From Zingiber officinale (Eukaryota; Streptophyta; Magnoliopsida; Zingiberales; Zingiberaceae), in assembly GCF_018446385.1 (NCBI RefSeq), contig NC_056004.1:30262492-30326491 (forward strand): 64,000 nucleotides of DNA, read 5' to 3'. The notes under the pieces were generated by a model, which had not been told where the DNA came from, searched no databases, and saw only the letters and a program-made list of their open reading frames with translations. The translations under genes were made by a program, and so were the position numbers. This document shows, piece by piece, positions 11,853 to 24,314 of this stretch (positions are counted from its first letter, which is position 1; each line of letters begins with the position of its first letter).

Positions 11853-11872
11853 CAGAGCACCTATCACACGGG

Positions 11873-12844
11873 TGTTAGGACCCTTGGCGGTCGGCTAGAG
11901 GAGGGGGTGAATAGCCCTTGCACAAAAACAAAACAAAACCTTTCTCAGACTTATAACTTAATTAACATAACACTTGCATAAGAATGATAAAGAAACTAAA
12001 AGATAGAGGTACCGAGAATTTACTTGGTTACAATCGGGAAGGTTGTTAATCCAAAGAAGTAAAGCGCACTAATTTCTCCTTCGGGCAGAAGCCTCTTTAC
12101 AGCAATGACAGCATAGAATCAGAGCGCTAAACAGAAAACTAAAAGTGTACAAGTGTTGTTTCACAGTTTCTTGTTCTACTTAGCTTTTGGGAGCAGGGAT
12201 GCTTATATAGCCCTGCTCATGGTGCTTGGAAGGGTTCCAGGTGCATGGAATGTGATAAAAATCTATCCCCAACGCAACAGTCAAAAGCCACGTCGATCTG
12301 GATAAAAGTCAGGTTCCGGGCGCCCCGGACTGGTCCGGGCGCCCCTAGCATCAGAAGTCAGCCTTTTGTTGACTTTAGGTCTGGGCTTCCTTCTTCGGTT
12401 CAGCTCACTTGGGTGATTTCGACCATCCGAAATAGGGCTCACCCGAACCCAACTTCCGGCCTTCTCGAGCAAACTTCCGCTCCGGCTTCTTGTCCCTTGG
12501 AATCGCTGTTTGTTTCCTTCTCGTCCACCAGCGTACTCTTCCACAACATTTCATCCCTCAGACAGCTGTGTCTTTTACTCCTCGAGGAATCTTCCGCTCC
12601 GGCTTCTCCTCCTTCAGAAACACCACACACTCCCTTCTCGTCCGCCGGTGTACTCTTTCACAGCACCTCGTCCCTCAGACGCGCCAAACCCATCAGCTCT
12701 CTCTCGTGCCGTCCTTCTCACTAGATGCGTCTTTTGCTTGGCATCCTGTGCTCCTAAGTTCCTGCACACTTAGACACAGGGTTAAACACAACAGGACCTA
12801 ACTTAACTTGTTTGATCACATCAAAACTATCTTGGGTACCAACA
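11873..12844 (-). repeat. LTR of element F
   Basis: 972 bp, begins tgttaggacc and ends gggtaccaaca (plus-strand reading), followed by a polypurine tract, so it is the 3' LTR of a minus-strand element. It contains the palindrome gggcgccc twice in the 12315-12350 block. Confidence 0.8.
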
Positions 12845-13900
12845 ATCTCCCCCTTTTTGATGTGAGCAACCCAAGTTAAGTTAGGATAAACAAACATAAA
12901 GTAAAAGAAATAAATTTTGCAATAAGGTACAAAAATTAAAAAAGTTTAAGCTACCTCTCCTTAGACTTAATCTTCCCTTCTCCCCCTTTGATCACATAAA
13001 AAAATGGGGTACCTCAAAAAAATCTAAGGGTAACTTTTCAAAAATAAGAAAGTTTTTAGTTAAAAAAATCTCTGATTTTCCAATATTTTTGAAAATTTTA
13101 TCAAGTTTTTGAAATCTTTGAAAATAATTTTGATATTGCTTAAAAAAATTTAGAGTAATTTTAGCAACTTTAAGTTCTACAAAAATAAATTTCTAAGTAA
13201 AAAAAAATATTTGAGTAACTATTTAAAGTATTAATTATAATTAGATGCTTTATCAGTTAGTCAATTAAATATTTTATTTCATTAATTGACTTTTAGGCTG
13301 TGACGAGACACTAGGCTTTCTTGATTATTGGAGCAATAACCACTTTCTAGACAAAGCTTCTTAAGGAAATTAAACATTTAATCTACTCTCTGAAAGCCCT
13401 AAGTCCAATTAAATTTTAATTTAGATAAGATTTTGGAACCCAATATAGGTTCCAGCCTACTGGATTAATTAAAAATCTTTTGGATATGTATTTCTTTGAA
13501 ATTTTCTTAATTTGTCCCTTGTGGTGTTTAACATACCAGTTTAAATTATTATATCTTTTATTGTTTTGATTAAACAAACATGCACGATTTTTCAAGTATG
13601 CTATTTCTGTTTGCAAATTATCATTTTTCAATTTTATTTTGTCAAATTCTTCTCATGGATAAGATTTGGCTAGAATTAACTTTAACTCTTGATTTTCTTT
13701 TTCTAGCTTACAGCAATCCTTTGACAATAATTTAACAAACTTGAATAATTTATCGGGAGGCAGAGATCGTACCTGACTTACCTTGTCGGTCCCATCATCC
13801 GTAGCTCCCCCTGAACTGCTGCTTTCATTCGATGTAGCTCCCCTTTCATCGATGCTCTCGATGCTCATTTCGGACAAGCTTGCTTCGTGTTCGTTTTCTT
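11873..13900 (-). mobile_element. Element F: partial SIRE-like/gag-only Ty1/copia retrotransposon
   Basis: Minus-strand element keeping one LTR (11873-12844; TG...CA, with acggg before it), the polypurine tract just inside (aatctcccccttttt at 12843-12857), an AT-rich 3' region, and the C-terminal part of a gag-like protein (about 13653-13900: LPPDKLFKFVKLLSKDC and KLEKENQELKLILAKS). The same gag tail occurs in element B. The 5' half is absent; the fragment abuts element G near 13900. Broken fossil. Confidence 0.75.
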
Positions 13901-14472
13901 GATGGCTACCAACATCACGTCATAGCAATCCTGGGCGTTGTGTGTCACCGACTGATGGGAGGAACAAAACATTGGCGTCCATATTTTGCTCTTTATAGCC
14001 TTTGGGCAACCGGCTGCCACATGTTGCACGACATGCGTCCTAGGCTCATGGTGTGACTGAGCTCCTCCTGATCGAGGCCCCTTAGGGGTTTGATGGTTGC
14101 TCGACTGCCGCCATTCGGACGGTTCTGCGGGCTCGGCAGGCGTCTCCCTCCTCATTGCTGCCTAGGCTTCTTCCACGTTGATGTATTCGATGACCTTCTT
14201 TTGTAGGTGACCGAAGTTCCTTGGCGGCTTTCGAATGAGCGATTGGAAGAACTCGCCCTCGGTGAGCCCCTGGGTGAAGGTGTTCATTAGCATGTCTGAG
14301 GAGACTGCTGGGATATCTATGGCCACCTAATTGAAGTGCTAGATGTAGGCCCTCAATGCTTCCTTGGGCCCCTGCTTCAGTGAGAACAAGTTCACGCTTA
14401 TCTTCTGATGGCAACAGCTGCTGGCAAAGTTGGGTAGAAACGTCGCTCAGAAGTCCTTGAAGTTATGGATGG
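13901..14472 (-). mobile_element. Element G (left part): Ty3/gypsy gag, C-terminal side
   Basis: Minus-strand gag of a Tat-like Ty3/gypsy element, with a zinc-knuckle-like CSSHQSVTHNAQDC. It is separated from its N-terminal side (39895-40522) by insertion of element A at the target GATGG. Broken fossil with several breaks. Confidence 0.7.
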
Positions 14473-15574
14473 TGTTGGAGCAATCTGGGTACCCTAGGTT
14501 TTAATGTTTGAGAAAAGATTTAAATTAGGTTTATTGTTGTATTTGATATGCATTGTGAGTATGCAGGATATAGGTACAAAAAGGAAAGTCCAAGTGTGAT
14601 CTTGGCAAAGGAGGAAAGTCCAAAGATGAGTCTTGGCGGTATAAGTCCAAGCATGTAGTCTTGGCAACGTAAGTCCAAGTGTGACTTGGCAATGAATGAA
14701 GTCCCATAGGCGTGACCTCTTGGCAAAGGAAGACCCGACAACAATGACATGGCTGATGGAAGCTCCAGAAGGCAAGATGTGAAGGATGGAAAGGCATCCG
14801 AGGGACGCAAGGCTGATGGAGGAGGCTAGAAGGCTATTTCTAGGTTGGTCGGGCGAGAACGAGTGCTGAGTGAATGCACTCAGGGGTTAAATCCTAGGAT
14901 TAGGGTTTTATTGTAGCGTTACTGTAGCAGTATTGTAGCAGTCGACTGGTGTTTTCATCAGTCGTCTGGTGCGGTCAACCAGACAGTCGACTGAGAGTGA
15001 ATAGAATGCTTCTGTTCGTTCGGTTAGTGTGGAGCAGTCGACTAATGGAAGTATTAGTTGACTGGTATCGAGCTGTTAGGTTGTAACAGTCTAATCTTCA
15101 CAAAGGGCAGTCGATTGATGGTTTTTACAGTCGACTAGTAGGCGGAGTTTTCCAACTCGTGGCCTATATAACAAAGCATTTGAAGCTTGGTTAAGGTTGA
15201 TGAAATAGACTTGGTTAAAGCCTATTAGACTCTCCCAAGCCCTCGTGTGATCGGTGTGCTTGTATTCAAGTGTTTGTGGCGAGGTTTCTCCACCAACAAG
15301 GAGCTTGAGCTAGCCGGAGGTTTTTCGGGGAGTCATTCACCGACGGATCGGAATCGTCCACCTTACAGACAACCGTGGAGTAGGAGTAAGTGATCTCCGA
15401 ACCAGGTTACATAAACGTATTAGAGGTTTGATTGTCTTGGTTATTACCTCTAGGTTTAGCATTCTATTTGCTAGATTTGTTTTTATATTTCTGTTGTACG
15501 CTAACATTATAGGAAGCGATCGATTTGGGTGAGACATTATTCATCCCCCTCTAGTGGACGTATAGGTCTCAACA
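14473..15574 (+). repeat. 5' LTR of element A
   Basis: 1102 bp, TG...CA. It contains several copies of cagtcgactg and variants between 14940 and 15150, a cctatataacaaagc TATA-like phrase near 15163, and a final ccccctctagtggacg before the primer site. Confidence 0.9.
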
Positions 15575-15592
15575 ATTGGTATCAGAGCTAGG
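15575..15592 (+). promoter_or_regulatory. Primer-binding site of element A (initiator Met-tRNA)
   Basis: attggtatcagagct follows directly on the 5' LTR, complementary to the 3' end of plant initiator Met-tRNA, as in most Ty1/copia elements. Confidence 0.85.
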
Positions 15593-16139
15593 TGAACTCT
15601 TGTTGGACTAATCACCAAGGGAACAAGTGCTAGAGGAAGAAGATGGAGTCGGAAGGTCCGCTAGGATAGGACATCCGAATCTCACCTCCATACGAGCGTG
15701 AGGACTTCGACTATTGGAGGAAGCGTATGCATATGTGGTTCCAAATGAATTAGAACCAATGGATTGTGTTGGAAGAACCGTTTAAAGCTCCAACGGATAA
15801 GAAGGGAAAGCGTCTCCGACCTCGATATTGGACCGAGGAGCAAAGGGAGCAATCGGAGATGGACAAGGAGGTAAGTAGAATTTTAATTAATTTATTACCT
15901 TCTAATGCAGTATTGAATGTAGATGAATATGAGAATGCAAGCGACCTTTGGAAAAAGATAATTGTGCTTCATGAGAGTCCTACACAAATCCAAGAAAAGG
16001 AGGAGCCCAAGGAGAAGGACTCATTGGTCCAAGAAGAGAATGACTAATTGGATGTTGACACGGGTTCAACATCCGAGGAGGAGAAGGAAGATGAGGAGGT
16101 ATCATCCACATCTTCAAGGGAGGACGAAGTGGAACCATC

Positions 16140-17044
16140 AGTTGGTCCCTTTGGAGGCCGGCAAGAGGGGAGGGGTGAATTGCCCTACAAAAATAAACAC
16201 AAAACCTTTCTCGGATATTCAACTAATTAACAGACACTTGTAATAAAAAGGAAGAGACTAATTAAAAGATCAGACACAAGAGGGTTTACTTGGTTTGCAA
16301 TCAGAGGATTGCTAATCCAAGGCAAAGATGGCGTACTATCTGATTCTCCTCTGGAAGGAGTAGCCTCTTACAGCGTTGACAGTACAAAAGAATAGAAAGC
16401 ACAGAAAGAAATGAATTACAAGTGAGTTGATTTAACTGTGCAGATTAGTGCTATATTTATAGTACTGGTTGGGGCGCCCCGAAGGGGTTTCGAGTGCCAT
16501 GGGGGGGGGGGGATAAAATTTTATCCCCCAATGATCAGATCATGTTTGACGCGATCCTGGTCAAAATCCAGGTCCGGGCGCTCGGAAGGGTTCCAGGCGC
16601 CCCGGACTACTCCGGGCGCCCCGGAGCCCAAAGTCAACAGAAGTTGATTTTTTTCATCCGGGATCTCTTCTCTGGTTCAGTCCCGCCTCGGTTCGGTTCT
16701 TCTCCTCCGAATCCGCTCGCTTGGGTGATCTCGGACATCCGGAATAGGGCTCACCCGAACCCAAGTTCCGGCCTTCTCCTCGAGCAGCCTTCCTTCCTGA
16801 TTTCTCGTCCCTCGAACGCTGCGCATGTTCTTCTCGTCCACCGGTGTACTCTTCCGCGGTCACCTCGTCCCTCGGATGCACTGAGCCTGTCGGCTCTCTC
16901 CCCGTGTCGTCCTTCTCGCTAGCTGCGTCTTCCGCTCGACTTCCTGTGTTCCTAAGCTCCTGCACACTTAGACACAGGGGTTAAACAAACGCAGGACCTA
17001 ACTTAGCTTGTTTGATCACATCAAAACACCTTGGGGTTCCAACA
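16140..17044 (-). repeat. 3' LTR of element B
   Basis: 905 bp, homologous over its whole length to 19403-20319. Contains a block with repeated gggcgcc words (16575-16625) and a run of 12 G at 16501-16512. Confidence 0.9.
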
Positions 17045-17895
17045 ATCTCTCCCTTTTTGATATGAGCAACCGAAGTTAAGTTAGGGTATACATATGCAAT
17101 AAAAACAATTTATATTCAAATAAGTCCAAATATTTTTCAATTGAAAAATTATATTACCTCCCCCTAGACTTGACATACTTCTCCCCCTTTGATCACATAA
17201 AAATTGGGGTTATAAACAAGTCAAAGGTAAATTCTAAAAAAAATTTTAAGTATAAAAAATTTTAAAAATGTCTAAGTAAAGACACTCTTCAGAATTTTTC
17301 TTTCGAAAAAAAAAATTTAAGTAAAACATTTTTTAGAAAAAAAAACAGTCATAAGTGTTAACAAAAATTTTCTAAAATTTTAAGTTTGAAACTTATTTCA
17401 ACATTTCCTAAATTTTTTTTTTTCTAATTTTCAGAAAAAAATTTCTAAGTTAATATTCAAAAGAAACAATTCTAAGTCAATTTTAAAAAAAAAATCTAAG
17501 GAAATATTATCATAAAAAATTCTTAGTCAATTTTTTTTTAAAAAAAATCTTAAGGAAAAAAAAAAAATTCTAAGTTAGCTTTCATAAAAAATTTCTAAGT
17601 CAATTTTCATAAACAATTTCTAAGGTAATTTTAAAAAATTTTCTAAGTCAAGTTAAAAAAATTTTAAATATTTTCTAACACAAATTGAATAACTCTTTTA
17701 AAGCATTAAGTAATTTAAATTAATACTTTTTCAGTTAGTCAATTAAACTTTTCATTTCGATACTTGGCTTCCAGGTCGTGGCGAGACACTAGATCTTCTT
17801 GGTTATTGGAGCAACAACCACTTCCTTAGACAAAACCTCATAATGAAATTAGTTGTTTAATTTCCTTGCTGAAAATGATAAGTCTAATTTTAATT

Positions 17896-19347
17896 TTAAA
17901 TTAGACATATTTTCGGAACCCAATAGAGGTTCATACCTACAGAATTAACCAAGTATTTCCTAGGTACATAGACTTTTGATATATTTCTAATTTGACTTTG
18001 ATGGAATCTATAATACCAATTTAAACCTCTATATTTTCTAAAAGTAGAAATATTTGAACCATTAGATTTTTTCAATCTTTCTATTTCTTCTTTTAGTTTT
18101 TCATTTTCATTTTTCAACTTATCAAAATCCTCTATAAGACATGATTTTGCCAAAATTCTTTTTGTTTCTAAAATTTCATTTTCTAATTTGGTATTTTTAT
18201 TTTCTAATTTATATATAGATTTAGCCATTGCCTTAATACCAAAGTAAAGTTGATCAGGGGGTAAGAGGCATATCTCACTTACCATATCAGACTTGAAGCC
18301 TGAATCTCCCCCTGCTTCGTTGCTTTCATCTGAGGTGGCTCCCCCTTCATCGATGCTAGGTTCTGATGTGCTTTGCCCTTCGTAGCTTGCCATCAACGCT
18401 AGCCTGGCATATTCTTGAATCTCGGACTCAGATGAAGAAGTGTCATCCCAAGTAGCTTTTAGGTTCTTGTGCTTCTTGGGAATCTTTCCTTTGTCCTTCT
18501 TTAGTTCTAGGCAATCTTCTTTTAGGTGTCCTTCCTTTTGACACTGGTAGCAACGCATCCTTCTTCTATTTCTTGGATTCTTTTTACTCTGCATTTCTTT
18601 AAATTTATTAGATCTAAAAAACTTTTTAAAGTTTCTTACCATGTACACTTCCTGATCATTCTCTGAGTCTGACTCGGGTTCATCCCTTTTGGTTGCGTTT
18701 AGCGCAATCAACTGGCTTGATTCCTTTATTCCTGCACACCTAGTTTCATGCAATTCAAGAGTGGAGAACAGTTCTTCCAAACTACTTACCTCCAGGTCTT
18801 TCGAAATGTAGTAGGCGTTGACGATTGATGTCCAGTTTGAAGTTCTAGGAAACACGTTGAGTGCGTAGCGTATTGTGTCCCGATTTGTAACCGTTTCTCC
18901 GAGGTTCTCGAGACCGGTAACTAGTTCTTTTACCTTCGCGTGTAAATTGGCTACCTTCTCACCTTTTTCCAGACGTATGTTCATCAGCTTGTTCTGGAGG
19001 ATGTCTCTTCTAGCGAGCTTTGCTTCGGACGTGCCTTCGTGGAGTTCCAGGAACTTCTCCCAGAGTTCTTTAGCGGATGAATAGCTTCCGATACGGTTGA
19101 CCTCTTGAGGCGGCAACACGCTCAGTAGGTGATATTCCGCACGGCTGTTCGCTACAGACTCATTCTGCTCCTTCTTTGTCCAGTGGCTCTCTTCTTTTTC
19201 TTCTCCGTCTTGATTCATCGGAGCTACAAAACCATACTTCATAATAGACCGAATTTCAAAATCAGTTCTTAGGAATACCTGCATACGTCGCTTCCAGTCT
19301 GCGAAGTCCCCCTCGAATTTTGGTGGAACGATGCTTGGTCCGGCCAT
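17896..19347 (-). CDS. gag polyprotein of element B
   Basis: A single open frame of 483 codons from an ATG at 19345-19347, which follows the primer site by about 40 bases; this start is preferred over longer readings that would run through the primer site and LTR. Order of parts: N-terminal MAGPSIVPPKFEGDFADWKRRM, a UBN2-type copia gag core (LLSVLPPQEVNRIGSYSSAKELW, LENLGETVTNRDTIRYAL), the CCHC zinc knuckle CYQCQKEGHLKEDC, an acidic linker and a C-terminal coiled coil. It would form the particle shell and bind RNA, and would need pol supplied by another element. It looks intact. Confidence 0.85.
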   Translation of the reverse strand: MAGPSIVPPKFEGDFADWKRRMQVFLRTDFEIRSIMKYGFVAPMNQDGEEKEESHWTKKEQNESVANSRAEYHLLSVLPPQEVNRIGSYSSAKELWEKFLELHEGTSEAKLARRDILQNKLMNIRLEKGEKVANLHAKVKELVTGLENLGETVTNRDTIRYALNVFPRTSNWTSIVNAYYISKDLEVSSLEELFSTLELHETRCAGIKESSQLIALNATKRDEPESDSENDQEVYMVRNFKKFFRSNKFKEMQSKKNPRNRRRMRCYQCQKEGHLKEDCLELKKDKGKIPKKHKNLKATWDDTSSSESEIQEYARLALMASYEGQSTSEPSIDEGGATSDESNEAGGDSGFKSDMVSEICLLPPDQLYFGIKAMAKSIYKLENKNTKLENEILETKRILAKSCLIEDFDKLKNENEKLKEEIERLKKSNGSNISTFRKYRGLNWYYRFHQSQIRNISKVYVPRKYLVNSVGMNLYWVPKICLI

Positions 19348-19402
19348 CTTGTTGCTTCGATCGGCGATTAGTCCTCCTGAAGCACCTTGCTCTGATACCA
19401 CT

Positions 19403-20319
19403 TGTCGGTCCCTTTGGAGGCCGGCAAGAGGGGAGGGGTGAATTGCCCTATAAAAATAAACACAAAACCTTTCTCGGATATTCAACTAATTAACAGACAC
19501 TTGTAATAAAAAGGAAGAGACTAAATTAAAAGATCAGACACAAGAGGGTTTACTTGGTTTGCAATCAGAGGATTGCTAATCTAAGGCAAAGATGGCGCAC
19601 TATCTAATTCTCCTCTGAGCGGAGTAGCCTCTTACAACGTTGACAATACAAAAGAATAGAAAGCACAGAAAGAAATGAATTACAAGTGAGTTGATTTAAC
19701 TGTGCAGATCAGTGCTATATTTATAGCACTGGTCGGGGCGCCCCGAAGGGGTTCCGGGTGCCCTGAGGGGGATAAAATTTTATCCCCAAATATCAGATCG
19801 CGTTTGACGCGATCCTGGTCAAAATCCAGGTCTGGGGCCCGGAAGGGTTCCGAGCGCCCCGGAGGGCTCCGGGCGCCCCGGACTGCTCCGGGCGCCCCGG
19901 AGCCCAAAGTCAACAGAAGTTGACTTTTTCGTCCGGGACCTCTTCTTTGGTTCAGTCCCGCCTTGGTTCGGTTCTTCTCCTTCAGATCCGCTCGCTTGGG
20001 TGATCTCGGCCATCTGAAATAGGGCTCACCCAAACCTAAGTTCCGGCCTTCTCCTCGAGCAACATTCCTTCCCGGTTTCTCGTCCCTAGAACGCCGTGCA
20101 CGTTCTTCTCGTCCACCGGTGTACTCTTCCGCGGTCACCTCGTCCCTCGGACGCACTGAGCCTGTCGTCTCTCTCCCCGTGCTGTCCTTCTCGCTAGCCG
20201 CATCTTCCGCTTGACTTCCTGTGTTCCTAAGCTCCTGCACACTTAGTCACAGGGGTTAAACAAACGCAGGACCTAACTTAGCTTGTTTGATCACATCAAA
20301 ACACCTTGGGGTTCCAACA
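19403..20319 (-). repeat. 5' LTR of element B
   Basis: 917 bp, ends tgtcggtccc...gttccaaca in plus-strand reading. The primer site lies just outside its left edge. Repeated gggcgccccgg words occur at 19855-19905. Confidence 0.9.
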
Positions 20320-21277
20320 CCATCCACATCTTCAAGTGAAGAAGAAGAAGAGCAATCCAAGGATGAGGAGGTCTTGGAAGCTCAACCCTCAACCTCAACT
20401 ACCAAGAAGAGCGAGAAGAGTCACATCAAATGCTTTGAGTGTGGTAAGATGGGACACTACAAGAGTAGGTGTCCTTCGCTCAAGAAGGTAAAAGAGGTAA
20501 ACTCTAAACTCACTAAAGTTAATTTAAAAACTAATGTGAGTTGTAGGAAGAAGAAGGAGAAGAAGCATATTCGATACTTCACATGTGGTGAGTGGGGCCA
20601 CTACCACACAAAGTGCCCAAGAAGAAGAGAGCTCAAGAAATTGACGCACTTAAAGAAGTGGAAGAAGAAGAGAGCTTCAAGGGTAAGGGAGGTAAACCCT
20701 AACTTGAATTCAAGTTCAAATTCAAATTCGTCCATGTATGTTAGAAATAATATGAATTATTTACCCATGCATATTTATGGTTTTAGATATACTGATAGGA
20801 ATAGGGTTAATGTAGGTGATAACCCTAGGAAATCATTTTCAAATGATAGACCTAAAAGGAAACAACCTATCTTGCCTAAGGAGAAGAAGGTGGTTGAAAA
20901 CCTAGGCATTAATCCCAAGAAGAGGAGACACATGCCTAGGAAGGGTAGGTCTAGGAATGTCCATGATGGACATGTTGATTCTAGGGTTAGAACCCTAGAA
21001 TTGGAAAATCAAGCCTTGAAGGCAAAGTTTGAGAAAGTGGAGAAAGTCCTAGAGAGGTTCATTATTGGACCTAAAGGACATGGCATGTATTTGGTTGGTC
21101 AAAGATCAAAAAATGTCAAATTGGGTCCCTCCAAGATCAAAAGGAGGTCAAGTGCTAAGGTGACACATGACATTAGTAAAGGAGGAGTGACCAAGGACAA
21201 GGGAAAGTAATCCAAGGTTAATAAGAAGGAATATGCTAGGATGACATATAGTTACAACAAGTATGAGGTGTCCAAGG

Positions 21278-22343
21278 TATTGGATCGAGAATTCGCTAGA
21301 GGAGGGTGAATAGCGATTAAAATTAATATCGAGTAAGTAGCGGAATAAGAAATACGAAAAAAGAGCAATGCTAACACAAGTAATCTTTACTTGGTTCGGA
21401 GCCTATGTCGACTCCTACTCCAACGCCCGCACTCGTTGAGTGCTTTCATTGGGCAATCACTAATAATTCAAAAATATATTACAAGTGCAGTACAGGAATT
21501 ATTTAAAAAGAAACCGACAATAAAAAGAACAGAAAGAGAATAGCACTTGTCGGAGAGCTTTCGTGGCGTCCCAGGAGCACAGAAGAGCATATCGTGAATT
21601 GTGTTGTGACTCCAGTCTTTACCCTTCTTATATAGGAGGTTCGGGGTGCCTAGATCCCTTCGGGCACCCTGAATATGATGTAGCTGGGCCAACCAGGGTG
21701 CTCCATGTGGCGAAGTGACGTTGTGGATAAAACTTACATTCCGGGCGCCCGGATCCCTTCCGAGCACCCGGACTCCATTTTCCAGCAACTTCATTTCCCT
21801 GCAAGAAAATGTTAGTCCAACGCATAAATGTAAAATATCCTGCAAAACAGAGTGTTAGCACAGTTTATGATCAAAACAGGATAGTAATTAGATTCTGTCT
21901 CCTCGAGACCGGAATCTAGTCACAATCTTGACTTAGATATCTGAAATGGATCTAAGTCGGATCGACGTCTAATGTTCCCTTCCCGGGAACGCGTCCTCAC
22001 AGTCACTCCCCTCCAATGACTTACCTCCAGTTACCTGCCAGACGTCCAGTCAGCCCTTCGATCCATCTGGGCTTCGTGCCAGCTATCCAGTCACCCCGTC
22101 GACCTAGCTGGACTTCGTGCCAAATGTCCGGTCAGCCCATCGACCCGTTTGGACTTCGTGCCATCTATCCAGTCGGCCCGTCGACCTAGCTGGGCTTTGT
22201 GCCAAACGTTAGGTCAGCCCGTCGACCTGTCTGGGCTTCTCCTGCACACTCGATCAGAGTGTTAGATAACAACGAAACTAACTTAGCCTATTTTTTCATT
22301 CATCAAAACTTGAGTTAGACCTTTAGTGCTAACCGCACCAACA
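21278..22343 (-). repeat. Left (3') LTR of element D
   Basis: About 1066 bp, begins tattggatcgagaattcg and ends accgcaccaaca. The start matches solo LTR K (tgttggatcgag) more than the right-hand LTR of D. Inside are gggcgcccgg-like words and, at 22025-22240, about four copies of a 55-bp phrase around cgtgccaaatgtccggtcagcccgtcgacc. Confidence 0.8.
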
Positions 22344-23594
22344 ATCTCCCCCTTTTTGATGCAATGACAACCTGATTAAGTTAGTGAAAAAATATGTAAG
22401 AAAAAACAAGCATTTATAAGGCTGTTAAAAAGGTTGTTAAGTTAGCTTTATTTTTAAATTTTGTTGTTTAACTAATTTAAACCACCTAACCCTCCCCCTT
22501 TGGCATTCATCAAAAAATCATCATAGAACAAAAAATGCAAGGAAATCTAGAACTGTAAGTCAGATTATCTTGGGAGAGTTTAAGCTAGAAATATAGAAAG
22601 ATAACTTAAGCTTTTATCTTTTTTTTTTAAAAAAAATATCTTTAAAATTTGTAATTTTAACTTAATATTTCGAAATAAGTTTTGCAAATTGAAAACATCA
22701 TAGTATTTTAAAAATTATTAGAGCTAAGTCCAATTTTCAAATAAAGTTTTCAAAATTGAGTAAATTTTGTTTTCAACCCTAAGTTTGTAACCTCTAAATT
22801 CTAAAGTAAATTTTCAAACCAAGTATAATTTTCAAAATGAAAAGTCTAAGTTACAAACCCGAATAAAGTTTATTTTTCAAAATCAACTTTTTAAACCTAA
22901 GTTTGGAAGGTCTAAATTTCAAAACTAAGTTTAAAAAGTATGAGTGTCAAAATTAAGTTTGAAAAGTTTAGAGTTTGAAACTAATTTTCAAAACTAAGTT
23001 TAAAACAATCTAACTTTCAAAACTAAGTTTGGAAAAATAAAAATAAAAAAAATTTTAAAACACTTAGTTAGTGTTAAACTGATTCAGAAAGAGATATTTT
23101 TCAAAATTTAATTTCAAAATAGGTATAAAAGCAATTAATCCTCCCCCTGAAGCTGATATTACAAAAACTGTCTAACCTGTTAGCTACTTACTGACTATTA
23201 GAGGATAACAGCTTTCACTTGGTTAGTCAAGTTAAGTCTAATCATAATCAGTTAGTCTTTGACTAAACTGACTGACTTAATCTGATTAATGTCTGTTTGG
23301 TATTTAATGCCCAGACTTATGTCGATGCACTGAAATAAGCATCTTAAGTCCAGGCAATTTGCCTATGCATCTCACTCCTTTCTATGTTCGACAATCACAA
23401 ACAAGGGAATCCTAGGGTGTTGGTGAGATGCTCAAGTACTAGCCCTAAGAGAACATGCTTTCGAAGGAAGTGTTCTAGTCTAAGGCTAAAACAGATTTAA
23501 AATTCTAGAAATGGAAAATTTTTAAAAAAATAAAGATTTTATCCTAGAATTTGAAAACACTATTTTTGAAAACAGTTTTTGCAATTTTAGTATC

Positions 23595-24314
23595 CTAGTC
23601 TATTAAACACATCCCTAATTTTCTACGTACATTACTAAACTCACTTTCAGGGAGGGGTTTGGTAAATATGTCAGCTAAATTAGATTTGGACTCGATGTAC
23701 TTGAGTTCAATGCCTCCTTTAGTGACATGATCCCTGATAAAATGGTGCCTAATTTTAATGTGTTTGGTTCTGGAATGATGCACAGGATTTTTTGTTAAAT
23801 TAATTGAGCTAATATTATCAATTAATACTTTTACATTTGTAATGTTTAAGTTAAAGTCTTTTAAAGTGTGCATCATCCATAGTAGTTGGGCAACGTATTA
23901 TCTTATGGCTATGTATTCTGACTCAGTTGTAGATAGAGCAACACAGTGTTGCTTTCTACTAAACTAGCTGATAAGTGATGGACCTAGTAGTTGACACCCA
24001 CCACTTGTGCTCTTGCGGTCTAATTTGCATCCAGCATAATCTGAGTCAGTATACCCTATTAATTCAAAATTGTTAGTCCTAGGATACCAAATTTCTACAT
24101 TTGTTATTCTTTTAAGGTATCTAAAGATTCTTTTGACTTGAGTCAAATGCGATTCTTTAGCACAGGTTTGATATCTAGCACACATATTCACTGCAAATAA
24201 AATATCGGGTCGACTTGCAGTTAAGTATAGTAGGCTACCTATGACACTTCTATAGTATTTTAGGTCAATTGGTTTCCCATTTGGGTCGTCATCTAGAATA
24301 GTATTAACTGCCAT
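23595..24314 (-). pseudogene. RNase H region of element D
   Basis: Ty1/copia RNase H and the preceding C-terminal RT segment: YYRSVIGSLLYLTASRPDIL, YTDSDYAGCKLDRKSTSGG, then KHIKIRHHFIRDHV and SNLADIFTKPL. Family assignment is clear. Broken fossil. Confidence 0.85.

Larger units (their letters stand above)
16140..20319 (-). mobile_element. Element B: gag-only (TR-GAG-like) Ty1/copia-type retrotransposon
   Basis: A compact 4180-bp minus-strand element with LTRs 16140-17044 and 19403-20319, TSD CCATC on both sides (16135-16139, 20320-20324), a primer site ctctgatacca (19391-19400, minus strand) and a polypurine tract next to the other LTR (aatctctccctttttga). The interior encodes only gag; there is no protease, integrase, RT or RNase H, and no room for them. 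The LTRs differ by only a few percent by eye, so it is fairly young. It looks structurally whole for a non-autonomous element. Confidence 0.9.
15640..21200 (+). pseudogene. gag of element A, split by element B
   Basis: The upstream side (to 16139) has EDFDYWRKRMHMWF and LLPSNAVLNVDEYENASDLWKK, typical of SIRE-type copia gag. The downstream side (from 20325) has two zinc knuckles, CFECGKMGHYKSRCP and YFTCGEWGHYHTKCP, then a coiled-coil-like basic tail. The 4.2 kb between them is element B. Broken fossil. Confidence 0.85.

Noticed and set aside
15575-15592. tRNA gene suggested by ggtatcagagc
   Set aside because: It is only the primer-binding complement of a tRNA 3' end; no cloverleaf follows. 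The same applies near 19391, 29558 and 44497.
19680-20240. 186-codon minus-strand frame in the B LTR
   Set aside because: Lies wholly in an LTR and arises from GC-rich palindrome repeats; the homologous frame in the other LTR differs.
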